Shown here in pieces: positions 36,386-45,766 of a stretch of 64,000 nucleotides of DNA (its first letter is position 1; every line of letters begins with the position of its first letter). The DNA comes from Afipia sp049747295 (GTDB taxonomy: Bacteria; Pseudomonadota; Alphaproteobacteria; Rhizobiales; Xanthobacteraceae). The notes beneath the pieces were generated by a model. That model was not told the DNA's origin. It saw only the letters and a list, made by a program, of their open reading frames with translations, and did no database searches. A program made the translations under genes and the position numbers. The DNA lies in the NCBI RefSeq assembly GCF_049747295.1, contig NZ_JBMHJM010000001.1, positions 2,604,001 through 2,668,000 on the forward strand. The letters run 5' to 3'.

Positions 36386-36514
36386 TCAGTGCGGGGCAAT
36401 CCATAGCCGCAAGATGAAGGCGATCAGGCCGACGGCGCCAATCCCCAGCAGCCAAAGCGCCGCGAACCACAGCAGTTTCTGGATCAGCGGGCGTGGATGC
36501 TGGTGCGTCGTCAT
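36386..36514 (-). CDS. DUF2474 small membrane protein of the bd oxidase operon
   Basis: 42 residues with a single membrane helix (KLLWFAALWLLGIGAVGLIA) and a positively charged start (MTTHQHPRPLIQ). Its ATG overlaps the cydB stop in an ATGA junction, so translation is coupled. DUF2474 proteins occur after cyanide-insensitive bd oxidase genes and are thought to take the place of the small CydX-type subunit. It is last in the operon. Confidence 0.85.
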   Translation of the reverse strand: MTTHQHPRPLIQKLLWFAALWLLGIGAVGLIAFILRLWIAPH

Positions 36515-37530
36515 GAATGGTAGCCGCCGCTGTCGGCGTGGACCTTGCCGCGAAACACCCAATAAGCCCACGCGGTATAGATCAGGATGATCGGCACCAG
36601 GATGGCGACGCCAACGATCATGAAGTTGAGGCTGGTGTCGGGAGCCGCGGCCTCCCAGATGGTGATGCTCTGCGGCACGATATAGGGAAACATGCTGACG
36701 CCGAGACCCGCATAAGAAAGTGCGAACAATGTCAGCGTCAGAAAGAACGGCCTGTAGTCTTGTTTGTTCGCGACGCTCTTGAGCAACAACAACGTGACCA
36801 CGATCACCGCGATCGGGATCGGCGCCGTGAAGATAATATTCGGCCACTGAAACCAGCGTCGCCAGTAGTCTGCCTGAAGGAATGGCGTTGCGAGGCTGAC
36901 AGCCACGATCGCAACCAAGGTCGCAACCAGCAGCCACCACGTCAGCCGGTAGGCGTGCTCGCGTAATTCGCCTGTTGTCTTCATCACCAGCCATGTGGCG
37001 CCAAGCAGTCCATAGCCGGCAACGACTGAAAGCCCGGTGAGGATGCTGAACGGCGTCAACCAATCCCACCAGCCGCCAGCGTAACTGCGCCCTGCGACAT
37101 GGATGCCCTGAAGAATCGCGCCAAGTGCAACGCCTTGCGACAGCGCCGCCAGGAATGAGCCGCCGGCAAATGCGACGTCCCAGCGATTGCGCTCGCTTTG
37201 CGTTCGCCAGCGAAATTCGAACGCGACACCGCGAAAGATCAGGCCAATCAACATGGCGATGATCGGCGTGTAGATCGCGGGCATCAGCACGCCGTAAGCC
37301 AGCGGGAATGCGGCGAACAATCCGCCGCCGCCAAGCACCAGCCAGGTCTCGTTACCATCCCACACCGGCGCGACCGTGTTCATCATCACGTCGCGGTCTG
37401 CTTTCTTCGGAAACATCGGAAACAGCATGCCGAGACCGAGATCGAAGCCATCCATCACGATGTACATGAAGACCGCGAAGGCGATGATGAAGGCCCAGAC
37501 CAGGGGCATGTCGATCGGGAAGCCGGTCAT
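36511..37530 (-). CDS. cydB: Cytochrome bd-type ubiquinol oxidase subunit II
   Basis: 339 residues, about eight helices. The start is FPIDMPLVWAFIIAFAVFMY, then the conserved DGFDLGLGMLFP and WDGNETWLVLGGGGLFAAFP. It is the second subunit of the quinol oxidase in the inner membrane, reducing oxygen to water without pumping protons. It overlaps cydA by 4 bases (ATGA) at its start and the DUF2474 gene by 4 at its end, so all three are one unit. Often named cioB in the cyanide-insensitive branch. Confidence 0.95.
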   Translation of the reverse strand: MTGFPIDMPLVWAFIIAFAVFMYIVMDGFDLGLGMLFPMFPKKADRDVMMNTVAPVWDGNETWLVLGGGGLFAAFPLAYGVLMPAIYTPIIAMLIGLIFRGVAFEFRWRTQSERNRWDVAFAGGSFLAALSQGVALGAILQGIHVAGRSYAGGWWDWLTPFSILTGLSVVAGYGLLGATWLVMKTTGELREHAYRLTWWLLVATLVAIVAVSLATPFLQADYWRRWFQWPNIIFTAPIPIAVIVVTLLLLKSVANKQDYRPFFLTLTLFALSYAGLGVSMFPYIVPQSITIWEAAAPDTSLNFMIVGVAILVPIILIYTAWAYWVFRGKVHADSGGYHS

Positions 37531-38921
37531 GGTGTGACCCCCTGCGCCGGCGTAAGGCCCGCGGCACGGGCCGGCACGTCGGTGCGAGGACCTTCCTCGC
37601 CGTGATGTGGCGGGGCCTTCATCAGGCGCAGGATGTAGAACACGCCCATGCCAAACACGATGAAGTACACGATGATAAAAGCGATCAACGATGACGCAAC
37701 AGCTGGCGCTGCGAGAGGCGAGGCCGAGTCAGCGGTGCGCAGCAATCCGTAGACCGTGTAAGGCTGCCGTCCCGCTTCGGTCGTCACCCAGCCTGCAATC
37801 ACGGCAATGAAGCCGGCCGGTCCCATCACAAGGGCAAAGCGATGCAGAAGCTTCCAGTCGTATAATGTGCCGCGCCATCGTCCCAAGAGGCTGAGCATGC
37901 CGATGCTGAGCATCAGGAGGCCGATGCCCACCATCACGCGGAATGACCAGAACACGATATCGACCCGCGGCCAGTTTTCACGCGGCACGGTGTCGAGGCC
38001 TTTCATCGGTGCGTCGAGGGAGTGTTTGAGAATCAGTGACCCGGCATGTGGAATCTCGATCGGATATTTGATCACGCCCTCTGCCTGATCGGGCAGGCCG
38101 AACAAGATCAATGGCGCGCCGTCGGGATGGCTGGTGAAATGGCCTTCCATCGCCATGATTTTCACGGGCTGATGTTCTAGCGTGTTCAGGCCATGCTGGT
38201 CGCCCGCGAGGATCTGGATCGGCGCCACCAGCGCGGCCATCCACATCGCCATGGAAAACATCACGCGCGGCCCGTCGAGCGCGGAGTTCTTCAAGAGATG
38301 ATAGGCGCCAACGGCGCCAACCACGAATGCGGTGGTGAGGTAGGCGGCGAGTACCATGTGCACGAGGCGATAGGGAAACGACGGATTGAAGATCACCTTC
38401 CACCAGTCGGCCGGGACAAATTGCCCGGCTGCATTGACAGCGTGACCGGTCGGCGTCTGCATCCACGAATTCGCCGATAGAATCCAGAACGCCGAAACCA
38501 GCGTGCCGATCGCGACCATCAGTGTTGCGAAGAAGTGCAGCCTGTGGCCGACGCGCTCCAGCCCGAACAGCATGACGCCGAGGAAGCCGGCTTCGAGGAA
38601 GAACGCGGTCAGGACCTCGTAGGCCATCAGAGGTCCGATGACCGGCCCGGTCCTGTCGGAGAACACAGCCCAGTTGGTGCCGAACTGGTAGGACATCACA
38701 ATGCCGGAGACGACACCCATGCCGAACGCGACGGCAAAGATCTTCAGCCAGTAATTGAAGAGGTTGATGAAAACCTCGCGGCCGGTCCACAGCCACAGCG
38801 CCTCGAGGACCGCGAGATAGCTTGCAAGGCCGATGGAGAAGGCCGGGAACACGATGTGAAAGCTCATCGTGAACGAGAATTGCAAGCGGGCCAGCGTGAT
38901 AGCGTCGAAACCGTCGAACAT
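37527..38921 (-). CDS. cydA: Cytochrome bd-type ubiquinol oxidase subunit I, short Q-loop (cyanide-insensitive type)
   Basis: 464 residues against 522 in E. coli. Heme-ligand histidines are His22 (SFTMSFHIVFPAFSIG) and His188 (PYRLVHMVLAAYLT); the quinol-binding GDQHG box begins the Q-loop, which is short, as in CioA enzymes. The stretch FGTNWAVFSDRTGPVIGPLM is typical. These oxidases work at low oxygen and resist cyanide, nitric oxide and sulfide. First gene of the operon cydA-cydB-DUF2474. The 114-base gap to the tonB stop upstream must hold the promoter. Confidence 0.95.
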   Translation of the reverse strand: MFDGFDAITLARLQFSFTMSFHIVFPAFSIGLASYLAVLEALWLWTGREVFINLFNYWLKIFAVAFGMGVVSGIVMSYQFGTNWAVFSDRTGPVIGPLMAYEVLTAFFLEAGFLGVMLFGLERVGHRLHFFATLMVAIGTLVSAFWILSANSWMQTPTGHAVNAAGQFVPADWWKVIFNPSFPYRLVHMVLAAYLTTAFVVGAVGAYHLLKNSALDGPRVMFSMAMWMAALVAPIQILAGDQHGLNTLEHQPVKIMAMEGHFTSHPDGAPLILFGLPDQAEGVIKYPIEIPHAGSLILKHSLDAPMKGLDTVPRENWPRVDIVFWSFRVMVGIGLLMLSIGMLSLLGRWRGTLYDWKLLHRFALVMGPAGFIAVIAGWVTTEAGRQPYTVYGLLRTADSASPLAAPAVASSLIAFIIVYFIVFGMGVFYILRLMKAPPHHGEEGPRTDVPARAAGLTPAQGVTP

Positions 38922-39035
38922 CGCAACCCCCGATGTGGCCGATGGGGATGCTTATACCATGCTAACCGTCACGCTCATATCGCTGACGCGCCGCCCACGG
39001 TCGGGGCAATTTGCCCCGACGCACCAACCGCCGGT

Positions 39036-39794
39036 TCAGCGAATGCTGTATCTGAACGGTACCGAGAACGACAATGCCGAGGCGGGCATATCGGAAGGAG
39101 GAATCGGCAGCGGCTGCGCGCTGCGGATCGCGCTGAGGGCCGCGGAATCGAGCGCGGAGTGGCCCGATGAGCGAACGAGCCGAACGCCGACAGCCTGCCC
39201 GCCGCGTGTGACCGAGAACGCCACCGTTGCGACGCCCTGTTCCCCCGCCGACTTTGCGCTGGATGGATATTGTTTGTAGCGCTGGATGTGCGCCGCCAGG
39301 ATGCCGCTGTAATTGGCGCGCGCGGCCTGTGACGCCTGGGGTGGCGCGGTGGTGCGCGGTGCGGGCGTATCGGTCGGCTTCTTCGGCTTCTTTTGGACAA
39401 CGGGCTTCGGCTTCGGCTTGACCGGCTCCGGCGTTGGGTCCGGCTTCGGCTTTTCCGGCGGCGCGACCACCTCGGGCGCTTCCTGCACCGGTGTCGGCGG
39501 AATTTCTTCCTTCTGGGCCTCTTCCTGCTTTTCGGGTTCCGGCGCCGGCGGCTCGGCTTCCTGCATCGTCGGACCGGGCGCGATATCCGCCACCGGCGGC
39601 TCCGGCGTCGGAGGTGCTGATTCAAGATCGAGCATGATGGGCTGCGATGCCGTGCCGACGGCATCGGGTGGTGGTGGCACCAACCATACGCCCGCCGCGA
39701 TCAGCGCGCCATGAATGCCCACAACCAGCAAAGCGCACAGGCCCCAACGCCAGAGGCCGGACCGGGATGGGCTGTAGAGAGCAAGAGCATTCAT
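39036..39794 (-). CDS. tonB: Energy transducer TonB
   Basis: 252 residues. One N-terminal helix (LCALLVVGIHGALIAAGVWL), a long Pro/Glu/Lys-rich periplasmic spacer (about residues 45-150, including KPKPDPTPEPVKPKPKP), and the C-terminal TonB domain (YKQYPSSAKSAGEQGVATVA, LVRSSGHSALDSAALSAIRS). It passes the proton-motive force from ExbBD to outer-membrane receptors such as the one encoded divergently at 42569. Last gene of the PepSY-exbB-exbD-tonB operon, 35 bases after exbD. Confidence 0.94.
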   Translation of the reverse strand: MNALALYSPSRSGLWRWGLCALLVVGIHGALIAAGVWLVPPPPDAVGTASQPIMLDLESAPPTPEPPVADIAPGPTMQEAEPPAPEPEKQEEAQKEEIPPTPVQEAPEVVAPPEKPKPDPTPEPVKPKPKPVVQKKPKKPTDTPAPRTTAPPQASQAARANYSGILAAHIQRYKQYPSSAKSAGEQGVATVAFSVTRGGQAVGVRLVRSSGHSALDSAALSAIRSAQPLPIPPSDMPASALSFSVPFRYSIR

Positions 39795-39829
39795 GACAAT
39801 CAGCGTCTTCTTTGGATTTTTCTTGGTTG

Positions 39830-40264
39830 TCAGTTCTGTCTTGCGTCGAGGCCGACCAGCGCGATCTTGAGGTAGCCTGCGTTGCGCAGCAGGTTCATGA
39901 CCTCCATCAGATCACCGTAGTTGACGGTCTTGTCCGCCCGCAGGAACACCGGATCAGCTTTCTTGCCGCCGGTTGCGGTGTCGAGAGCGCCGATAAAGGT
40001 GTCGCGCGGAACGATATCTTCGCCGACAGCCAGCGACAGGTCGGGCTTCACGGTCACGAAGATCGGCTTGTCCGGCCGAGGCGGCGGCGTCGCGGTGCTC
40101 GCAGGCAGATTGACACCCACGTCAACGGTTGCGAGCGGCGCTGCCACCATGAAAATGATGAGGAGCACCAGCATCACGTCAATGAACGGCGTAACGTTGA
40201 TCTCATGGGTTTCGGCGAGATCATCGTCGCCGAGACCGAGATTTCCACCCAGTTTTGCGCCCAT
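39830..40264 (-). CDS. exbD: TonB-system transport protein ExbD
   Basis: 144 residues, one membrane helix. The essential membrane aspartate is Asp29 in INVTPFIDVMLVLLIIFMVA. The periplasmic part has VFLRADKTVNYGDLMEVMNL. It forms the proton channel with ExbB. It starts 8 bases after exbB and precedes tonB. Confidence 0.95.
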   Translation of the reverse strand: MGAKLGGNLGLGDDDLAETHEINVTPFIDVMLVLLIIFMVAAPLATVDVGVNLPASTATPPPRPDKPIFVTVKPDLSLAVGEDIVPRDTFIGALDTATGGKKADPVFLRADKTVNYGDLMEVMNLLRNAGYLKIALVGLDARQN

Positions 40265-40272
40265 GACTTAAC

Positions 40273-41118
40273 TTACTCCGCGGCTCGCGCGACGCGCAGG
40301 GAACGACGGCCCTGGTCGCGGCTGATCAGCAGCATTACTTGCGCCGACGCATCACCCAGCAAAGCGCGGTAAGCCGAAATCTGGCGGGCAAGATGGTTGT
40401 AGATCACGACCGCCGGAATGGCCGCGATCAGGCCCATGGCGGTCGCAAGCAGAGCTTCGGCGATGCCGGGCGCGACGACGGCGAGGTTCGTCGTGTGCGA
40501 TTCCGAGATGCCGATGAACGAATTCATGATGCCCCACACCGTGCCGAACAGGCCGACGAACGGTGCGGTCGCGCCGATGGTGGCGAGCACGCCGGTGCCG
40601 CGCGAGATTTTCCGCGCCATGGCGGCCTCGACCCGGCTCAGGCGAAGTTCGACACGTTCCTTGAAGCCTTCGTCGAACGCTTCCGACAGGCTTGCTTCCT
40701 TGACAGCCGATTGCACGAGCTGCGCGACGGCGTCGTTTTTGTCGCGGCTATCGCGATCAGCCTCAGCCATTGATGCATCGTGCGAGAGCACCTTGATACG
40801 CTTCTTGGCTTTGCGGGTGTCGGCCTTGAGCTCCACCATTTTGGCGAAGCAAACCGTCCAGGTGACCAGCGAGGCGAAAGCAAGACCGATCATCACCACT
40901 TTGACGACGATGTCTGCATTCATGAACATGCCCCAAGGGGACAGGTTATGCGGCAGCAAAGGATTAGGAGACGCGGCTGCATCCGGTGTCGTCGCGACTG
41001 CCGTAGCAGCATCTTGCGCAAAGGCGACCACTGGCATCGCAAGCCAGACGACAGATGCAATAAGCGACGAGACGACGCGCCGGGCGGTGTGGGTGTCAAA
41101 CGAGATGTTGTTTTTCAT
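40273..41118 (-). CDS. exbB: TonB-system transport protein ExbB
   Basis: 281 residues. An N-terminal signal-like segment (VVSSLIASVVWLAMPVVAFA) and Ala-rich periplasmic extension precede the three-helix MotA/TolQ/ExbB core: MFMNADIVVKVVMIGLAFAS, then GVLATIGATAPFVGLFGTVW and GIAEALLATAMGLIAAIPAV. The extension is characteristic of the long ExbB proteins of rhizobia and pseudomonads. It is second in the operon, 15 bases after the PepSY gene. Confidence 0.95.
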   Translation of the reverse strand: MKNNISFDTHTARRVVSSLIASVVWLAMPVVAFAQDAATAVATTPDAAASPNPLLPHNLSPWGMFMNADIVVKVVMIGLAFASLVTWTVCFAKMVELKADTRKAKKRIKVLSHDASMAEADRDSRDKNDAVAQLVQSAVKEASLSEAFDEGFKERVELRLSRVEAAMARKISRGTGVLATIGATAPFVGLFGTVWGIMNSFIGISESHTTNLAVVAPGIAEALLATAMGLIAAIPAVVIYNHLARQISAYRALLGDASAQVMLLISRDQGRRSLRVARAAE

Positions 41119-41133
41119 GTTGGACCGATCCGG

Positions 41134-42315
41134 TTATTCCGCGGGAGTGGTGTTGCTGATTGCGCCGCTGGGCGCGTTTGCTGAAGCGAGTTGTCCGTGA
41201 TTGCCGCTCTTCATTAAAGCGCGCTGACGGCGCTGGCGCAGCCACACGAGAATGCCGGTGACGCCGAGCACAGCCGGCATCAATCCGGTGACAAAAACAA
41301 TCAGGCGCCAGATCGCTCCGGCGTGGCTGCCTTCATGCAGCCAGCGAATCCAGAATGCGATCCGGTCACCTGCCAGTGGTTCGACGGTGCTGACGGCGCC
41401 GCTACGGTCATTGATCAGGATGGTTGTCGGTTCGGACTTTCCGGCTTCGCGAAGCTGAACACGCCATGCACCGGTTTGCGGTGAAGGAAAGAAGATTGCA
41501 GCCACCGCTGCGTTCGGCCGTGCCGCTGCAACTGTGTAGATTTCTGCCGGAGAGCGCTGGGGATTGGCGATGGCCTGAGGTCCGCCGCCGCCTCGCTGCT
41601 GCTCAGTGATCGGCGCGACTGTGGAGAGCACAGAGCGGCCCTGCTGCGGCCACGCGAGATAAATGCCGGTGAGCGACAGGAAGGCGAGCGGAGCGCAGAC
41701 CCAGAAGCCGGCCAAGTAGTGCAGGTTCGAGGATGTCGCCGGGCTGCGTCTCCACGCAAACGCGCGCGCCCACTGGTTATGACGCGGCCACCACAGATAC
41801 AGACCCGTTAATGACAATACGAGCATCGCGACGCCAACCCAACCAACGATGTCACGGCCATAATAGAACGGGATCGTGAGGTTTTCATGGAAAACGTGCA
41901 TGAAACCGAAGAACGACGCGCGGAAATCGACCAGGTTCAAGACGCGTGAGTCGTTGCGGTCCACGTAAGCCGTCAGAAAAGGCGGCCTTTGCCCTTTGGG
42001 TGCCTGTCCGCGCAGCGAGATCGTCATCGGGGCGCGCGGACTTTCCGGAAAGCGGACGACGGTCGGCTGGAATTTGTCGCCGGCTGCCTGCTTCGCATTG
42101 GCAATCGCCAGCGGCAAATCAACGGGGCCTTGCGGCACGGATGCTTCGCGAGGCGTCCGCATCATTTCGTCGATGTCGTCGTGATAGACGAGGATCGCAC
42201 CTGACAGAGCGATCGGCACCAGCAGAACGAACAGGCCGATACCAAGCCACAAATGAATATTGCGCCAAAGCCGCTGCGGCCATCCACGACGGCGATGTGA
42301 TGTTCGTTCTGACAT
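41134..42315 (-). CDS. PepSY-associated transmembrane protein (iron-uptake-linked reductase-like)
   Basis: 393 residues, four to five helices. The first helix follows RNIHLWLGIGLFVLLVPIAL, and the family signatures are GFMHVFHENLTIPFYYGRDI, VLSLTGLYLWWPRH and RWLHEGSHAGAIWRLIVFVT. The conserved membrane histidines resemble b-heme ligands. Members are encoded next to siderophore receptors and are thought to reduce ferric-siderophores, though this is known for only a few (FhuF-independent, FpvG-like). It is the first gene of the exbB-exbD-tonB operon, facing the receptor gene across a shared 250-base control region. Confidence 0.85.
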   Translation of the reverse strand: MSERTSHRRRGWPQRLWRNIHLWLGIGLFVLLVPIALSGAILVYHDDIDEMMRTPREASVPQGPVDLPLAIANAKQAAGDKFQPTVVRFPESPRAPMTISLRGQAPKGQRPPFLTAYVDRNDSRVLNLVDFRASFFGFMHVFHENLTIPFYYGRDIVGWVGVAMLVLSLTGLYLWWPRHNQWARAFAWRRSPATSSNLHYLAGFWVCAPLAFLSLTGIYLAWPQQGRSVLSTVAPITEQQRGGGGPQAIANPQRSPAEIYTVAAARPNAAVAAIFFPSPQTGAWRVQLREAGKSEPTTILINDRSGAVSTVEPLAGDRIAFWIRWLHEGSHAGAIWRLIVFVTGLMPAVLGVTGILVWLRQRRQRALMKSGNHGQLASANAPSGAISNTTPAE

Positions 42316-42339
42316 TTGGATTCGTTCTAAAGTGAGCGA

Positions 42340-42356
42340 TCTAGATGAATTCTAAA
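42340..42356. promoter_or_regulatory. Probable iron control element (Irr/ICE-like)
   Basis: tctagatgaattctaaa fits the dyad TTTAGAA-N3-TTCTAAA recognised by Irr in Bradyrhizobium at all but two arm positions. It lies 24 bases before the PepSY-exbBD-tonB operon start and 213 before the receptor. A further half-site (ttctaa) occurs at 42326 and another at 42452. Assignment rests on motif likeness and on the iron genes around it. Confidence 0.45.
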
Positions 42357-42568
42357 AAGGCGCCGTGATCGCGTCTTGTGCCACTTCTTCTAGTCGCAGT
42401 GCACACATGCTCGCAATTCCAAATGGCGCGAACGGGCGCAGTTTGCAGAGGTTCTAATTTTACCTCTCTTGTCTTGCGGCCCGCGATTTTCCAGAACCTG
42501 CCCTGCGATCGCCGTTCACGTGAACGTGCGAGACGTTTCCAAAATTTAAGTTGGTGGGGCGAGCAGGA

Positions 42569-44920
42569 ATGTATCGGGGTCCGATCGGCGCAGTTGAGAA
42601 CAACGGGCGCGATAACAACAACATGAATGGGGCTTCGGTCCAGGCGCTGTCGTCATTTGTCCGCGCGGCGAAAAAGCCGGCGCCTGCCATGTTGAGCCTC
42701 GCATCGATGATGCTGGCGACCGGCGCGATCGCTCAAGAAGCGCTCCCGACCATCGATGTTCAGGAAACGAACAACAATGGTGCCAACGGTGGTGGTTATC
42801 AGGCAACGAGCTCGCAGCTCTCACGCATCCCGACGCCTCTGATTGACACACCGCAGACGATTAACGTCGTGCCGAAGCAGGTCATTCAGGAGCAGCGCCA
42901 GACCACGATGGAAGATGCGCTGCGCTCGGTTCCGGGCATCACCTTCGCTGCGGGTGAAGGCGGCCAACAGGGTGACAGTCCCATTATCCGCGGCTTTGCG
43001 GCGCGCGGTGACTTGTTCCGTGATGGCGTGCGTGACCCGGGCTGGTACACGCGTGACCTGTTCTCGGCCAATAGTGTCGAAGTTTACAAAGGGCCGTCCG
43101 CATTCGCGTTCGGTCGTGGCGCCACCGGCGGCGCCATCAACGTCACCAGTAAGCTGCCGACGTTTAATCCGGTACCTTATCTTGAGGGCACTGTGACGGG
43201 CTCGACAGGGCCGGGCATTCGCGCGGAACTGGATGCGGCGGGCACAAAGGGTGAAGTCTCCGGCCGCATCGCGGCTCTCTATCAGGACGTGGATACGCCG
43301 ACGCGCGATGACGTCTACGTCAAGCGCTGGGGTGTTGCGCCGTCGATCTCGGCGAATGTCGACGACAAGACCAAGGTGACACTGAGTTACCTCTATCAAG
43401 GTGAAGAGAGCAGGCCGGACTATGGCTTCACCTTCTTGCCAACGCCTAGCTACAATAAGCAAACAGGGGCATTAAATCCTGGCACAGGTGCAGGCTATTA
43501 TGGCAACGGCGCGCCAACACCGCCGATGCCGACGCCGCGCGATACATGGTTCGGTGTGAGGGACGGGGATCTGCGTGATCTGACGACCACTGAAACCCAC
43601 ATGGGAACATTCAAGGTTGAGCGAGAGATTACTGATGACGTGAAGCTGGCGAACACGACGCGCTATATTGTCAACGATCGCTATTCTCTTCCTACGGCAC
43701 TTCGAAATTTCGGTGCGTTTAGCTTTAACCAAAATCCGTTCACGATGACGGTGGGGCGCGAGCGTCGCCAGCGTTGGACAGATAACACCTATGCGGTCAA
43801 TCAGACCGACCTCAATGCCAAGTTCGAGACGTGGGGAGTGAGACATACTCTCGCTGCGGGCTTGGAATTCACCAGTGAGACGCGCTCTCAAACGCGCATT
43901 GATCGGTGCGACCCTGCAGATCCCGCGTGCCGCAACAACGTAATGAACCCTTATCCGATTGGCTCGCCGACGGGCGGTCTGCAGACGGTGTACAATCCCG
44001 TCAACACAGGAGCGAACAATCAGGCAGTATTCGTTACCGATCAGGTCAAATTCAACAAATACTTCGAATTATTGGGATCGATCCGCTACGACCGCTTCAG
44101 CACCGTCTACGACGATTGGGGAATCCAGCCTACTCCAGTTCCTGCACATTTCGCGCGCGTCGATAATCTGACGAGCTATCGCGTCGGCGCGATTGGACAT
44201 CCGACGTCCAATTCCAGCGTCTATATTGCGTACGGAAATTCCTACAATCCGTCCGCGGAACTCGGCACTCTGACAAGCCCCAGCCTTGCAGCACTCGCGC
44301 CGGAGCAGACAAAGACCCTGGAAGTTGGCGCAAAAGCCGATGTGCTTAACAATCAGCTTAGCCTGTCTGGCTCGATCTTCCGAATCGAGAAGACCAATCT
44401 GCGCATCATGGATCCGATCAATACAACCGTTTCGGTTCTTGATGGCATCGCACGCGTCGATGGTGTTGAGTTTGGTGTCGTTGGCAAGTTGACAGATCAG
44501 TGGAGCATATTTGCTGGTTATAGTTATCTTCAATCGAGAATTCTTGATACGCGAGACCTGAGCCTTCTCGGTCGTGAGCTACCAAACACGCCACATAACA
44601 ACCTGACAGTCTGGTCAACCTACGCGATCACGCCGGATTGGACCATCGGTGGTGGCGCGACCTATCAGTCGATGGCCTGGGCCAGCCAGAACGATGTTAG
44701 CTACGTGCCAGACTATTGGAAGTTCGATGCGATGGTCAGCTACAAGGTTACGCCGAATTCGACACTGCAGCTCAACGTCTACAACCTGACCGACAAGCTG
44801 TATTACGCGCAGTACTCGGGCGGCAACGTGGTGCCGGCGTCGGGACGCTGGGCCTCGCTCACCTATCGCTACAAGTTCGAACCGCCGCCTGCTGTGACGC
44901 CGGACAAGGTCGTGAAGTAA
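42569..44920 (+). CDS. TonB-dependent siderophore receptor (FhuE/Fiu-like)
   Basis: 783 residues from ATG 42569; an ATG at 42623 is possible, the first having a purine-rich ggggcgag upstream. A long signal region ends near ATGAIAQEALPTIDVQ, where PTIDVQ serves as TonB box. The plug has LIDTPQTINVVPKQVIQEQR, MEDALRSVPGITFAAGEGGQ and SPIIRGFAARGDLFRDGVRD; the barrel ends with the outer-membrane aromatic (ASLTYRYKFEPPP, slightly extended past the usual terminal Phe). One loop carries a CDPADPAC disulfide. It imports a ferric-siderophore using TonB-ExbBD encoded divergently. The exact siderophore is unknown. Confidence 0.93.
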   Translation: MYRGPIGAVENNGRDNNNMNGASVQALSSFVRAAKKPAPAMLSLASMMLATGAIAQEALPTIDVQETNNNGANGGGYQATSSQLSRIPTPLIDTPQTINVVPKQVIQEQRQTTMEDALRSVPGITFAAGEGGQQGDSPIIRGFAARGDLFRDGVRDPGWYTRDLFSANSVEVYKGPSAFAFGRGATGGAINVTSKLPTFNPVPYLEGTVTGSTGPGIRAELDAAGTKGEVSGRIAALYQDVDTPTRDDVYVKRWGVAPSISANVDDKTKVTLSYLYQGEESRPDYGFTFLPTPSYNKQTGALNPGTGAGYYGNGAPTPPMPTPRDTWFGVRDGDLRDLTTTETHMGTFKVEREITDDVKLANTTRYIVNDRYSLPTALRNFGAFSFNQNPFTMTVGRERRQRWTDNTYAVNQTDLNAKFETWGVRHTLAAGLEFTSETRSQTRIDRCDPADPACRNNVMNPYPIGSPTGGLQTVYNPVNTGANNQAVFVTDQVKFNKYFELLGSIRYDRFSTVYDDWGIQPTPVPAHFARVDNLTSYRVGAIGHPTSNSSVYIAYGNSYNPSAELGTLTSPSLAALAPEQTKTLEVGAKADVLNNQLSLSGSIFRIEKTNLRIMDPINTTVSVLDGIARVDGVEFGVVGKLTDQWSIFAGYSYLQSRILDTRDLSLLGRELPNTPHNNLTVWSTYAITPDWTIGGGATYQSMAWASQNDVSYVPDYWKFDAMVSYKVTPNSTLQLNVYNLTDKLYYAQYSGGNVVPASGRWASLTYRYKFEPPPAVTPDKVVK

Positions 44921-44939
44921 GCGAATTGATCATCTGTTG

Positions 44940-44973
44940 CGGCCGCTCCATACAAGGAGCGGCCGTATTGTTT
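44940..44973 (+). terminator. Intrinsic terminator after the siderophore receptor
   Basis: cggccgctcc, loop atacaa, ggagcggccg then TATTGTTTT: a perfect 10-bp stem 19 bases after the stop. Confidence 0.88.
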
Positions 44974-45052
44974 TGAAGTTACAGTTCTTGCCAGACTTGG
45001 ACGGCCAACTGTTCGGCGCTATCGCTGTTACGCCGATGATGGAGACGAAGCC

Positions 45053-45733
45053 ATGATGCTGCATATCCCCAACGTGCTCACCCCGGAGCAGGTCGCGCGC
45101 TGCAAGGACGTCATGATGAAAGCAGCGTGGGTGGACGGCAACGTCACTGCCGGGCATCAGTCAGGCAAGGTTAAATTCAATCTGCAACTGCCGGAAGACT
45201 CCGCCGAGGCCCGTGAGCTCGGGGACATGGTGCGCGGCGCGCTGGCGCGCAATCCGATGTTCATGTCGGCGGTGCTGCCGATGCAGGTGTTTCCGCCGCT
45301 GTTCAATCGCTACGATGCCGGCATGACGTTCGGATCGCATGTTGATAACGCGATCCGCACCCATCCGCATCAGCCGGTGCGCATCCGCACCGATGTGTCG
45401 TCGACATTGTTCATCTCATCGCCCGAAGATTACGATGGCGGTGAACTCGTCGTCGAAGACACTTATGGCAGCCACAGCGTCAAGCTGCCGGCGGGTGATC
45501 TCGTGATCTATCCAGCCACCAGCCTGCATCACGTGACGCCGATCACGCGCGGCTCGCGCATTGCATCGTTCTTCTGGACCCAGAGCATGATCCGCGATGT
45601 CAGCCATCGCACCATGCTGTTCGATCTGGATATGTCGATCATCCGCCTGACGCAGGATGTGCCCAATCATCCGTCATTGGTTGGCTTGACCGGGCTCTAT
45701 CACAATCTGCTGCGGCAATGGGCCGAGCTGTAA
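45053..45733 (+). CDS. Fe(II)/2-oxoglutarate-dependent PKHD-type hydroxylase (PiuC/YbiX family)
   Basis: 226 residues. The 2-His-1-carboxylate site is His96 and Asp98 (FGSHVDNAIR) plus a histidine in TSLHHVTPITRG, with Arg169 for 2-oxoglutarate. The start MMLHIPNVLTPEQVARCKDV and end GLTGLYHNLLRQWAEL are typical. ATG 45053 has GGAG at good spacing. PiuC proteins are encoded beside TonB-dependent siderophore receptors, as here, and are iron-repressed in pseudomonads; the substrate is not established. It ends next to a perfect bidirectional terminator. Confidence 0.93.
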   Translation: MMLHIPNVLTPEQVARCKDVMMKAAWVDGNVTAGHQSGKVKFNLQLPEDSAEARELGDMVRGALARNPMFMSAVLPMQVFPPLFNRYDAGMTFGSHVDNAIRTHPHQPVRIRTDVSSTLFISSPEDYDGGELVVEDTYGSHSVKLPAGDLVIYPATSLHHVTPITRGSRIASFFWTQSMIRDVSHRTMLFDLDMSIIRLTQDVPNHPSLVGLTGLYHNLLRQWAEL

Positions 45734-45766
45734 GGCTTCAGCACGCGGCAAGTTTGATTCAGGAGA

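Noticed and set aside
39340..39660. Low-complexity Pro/Lys/Glu-coding repeats as a tandem repeat element
   Set aside because: They are the normal periplasmic spacer of TonB.
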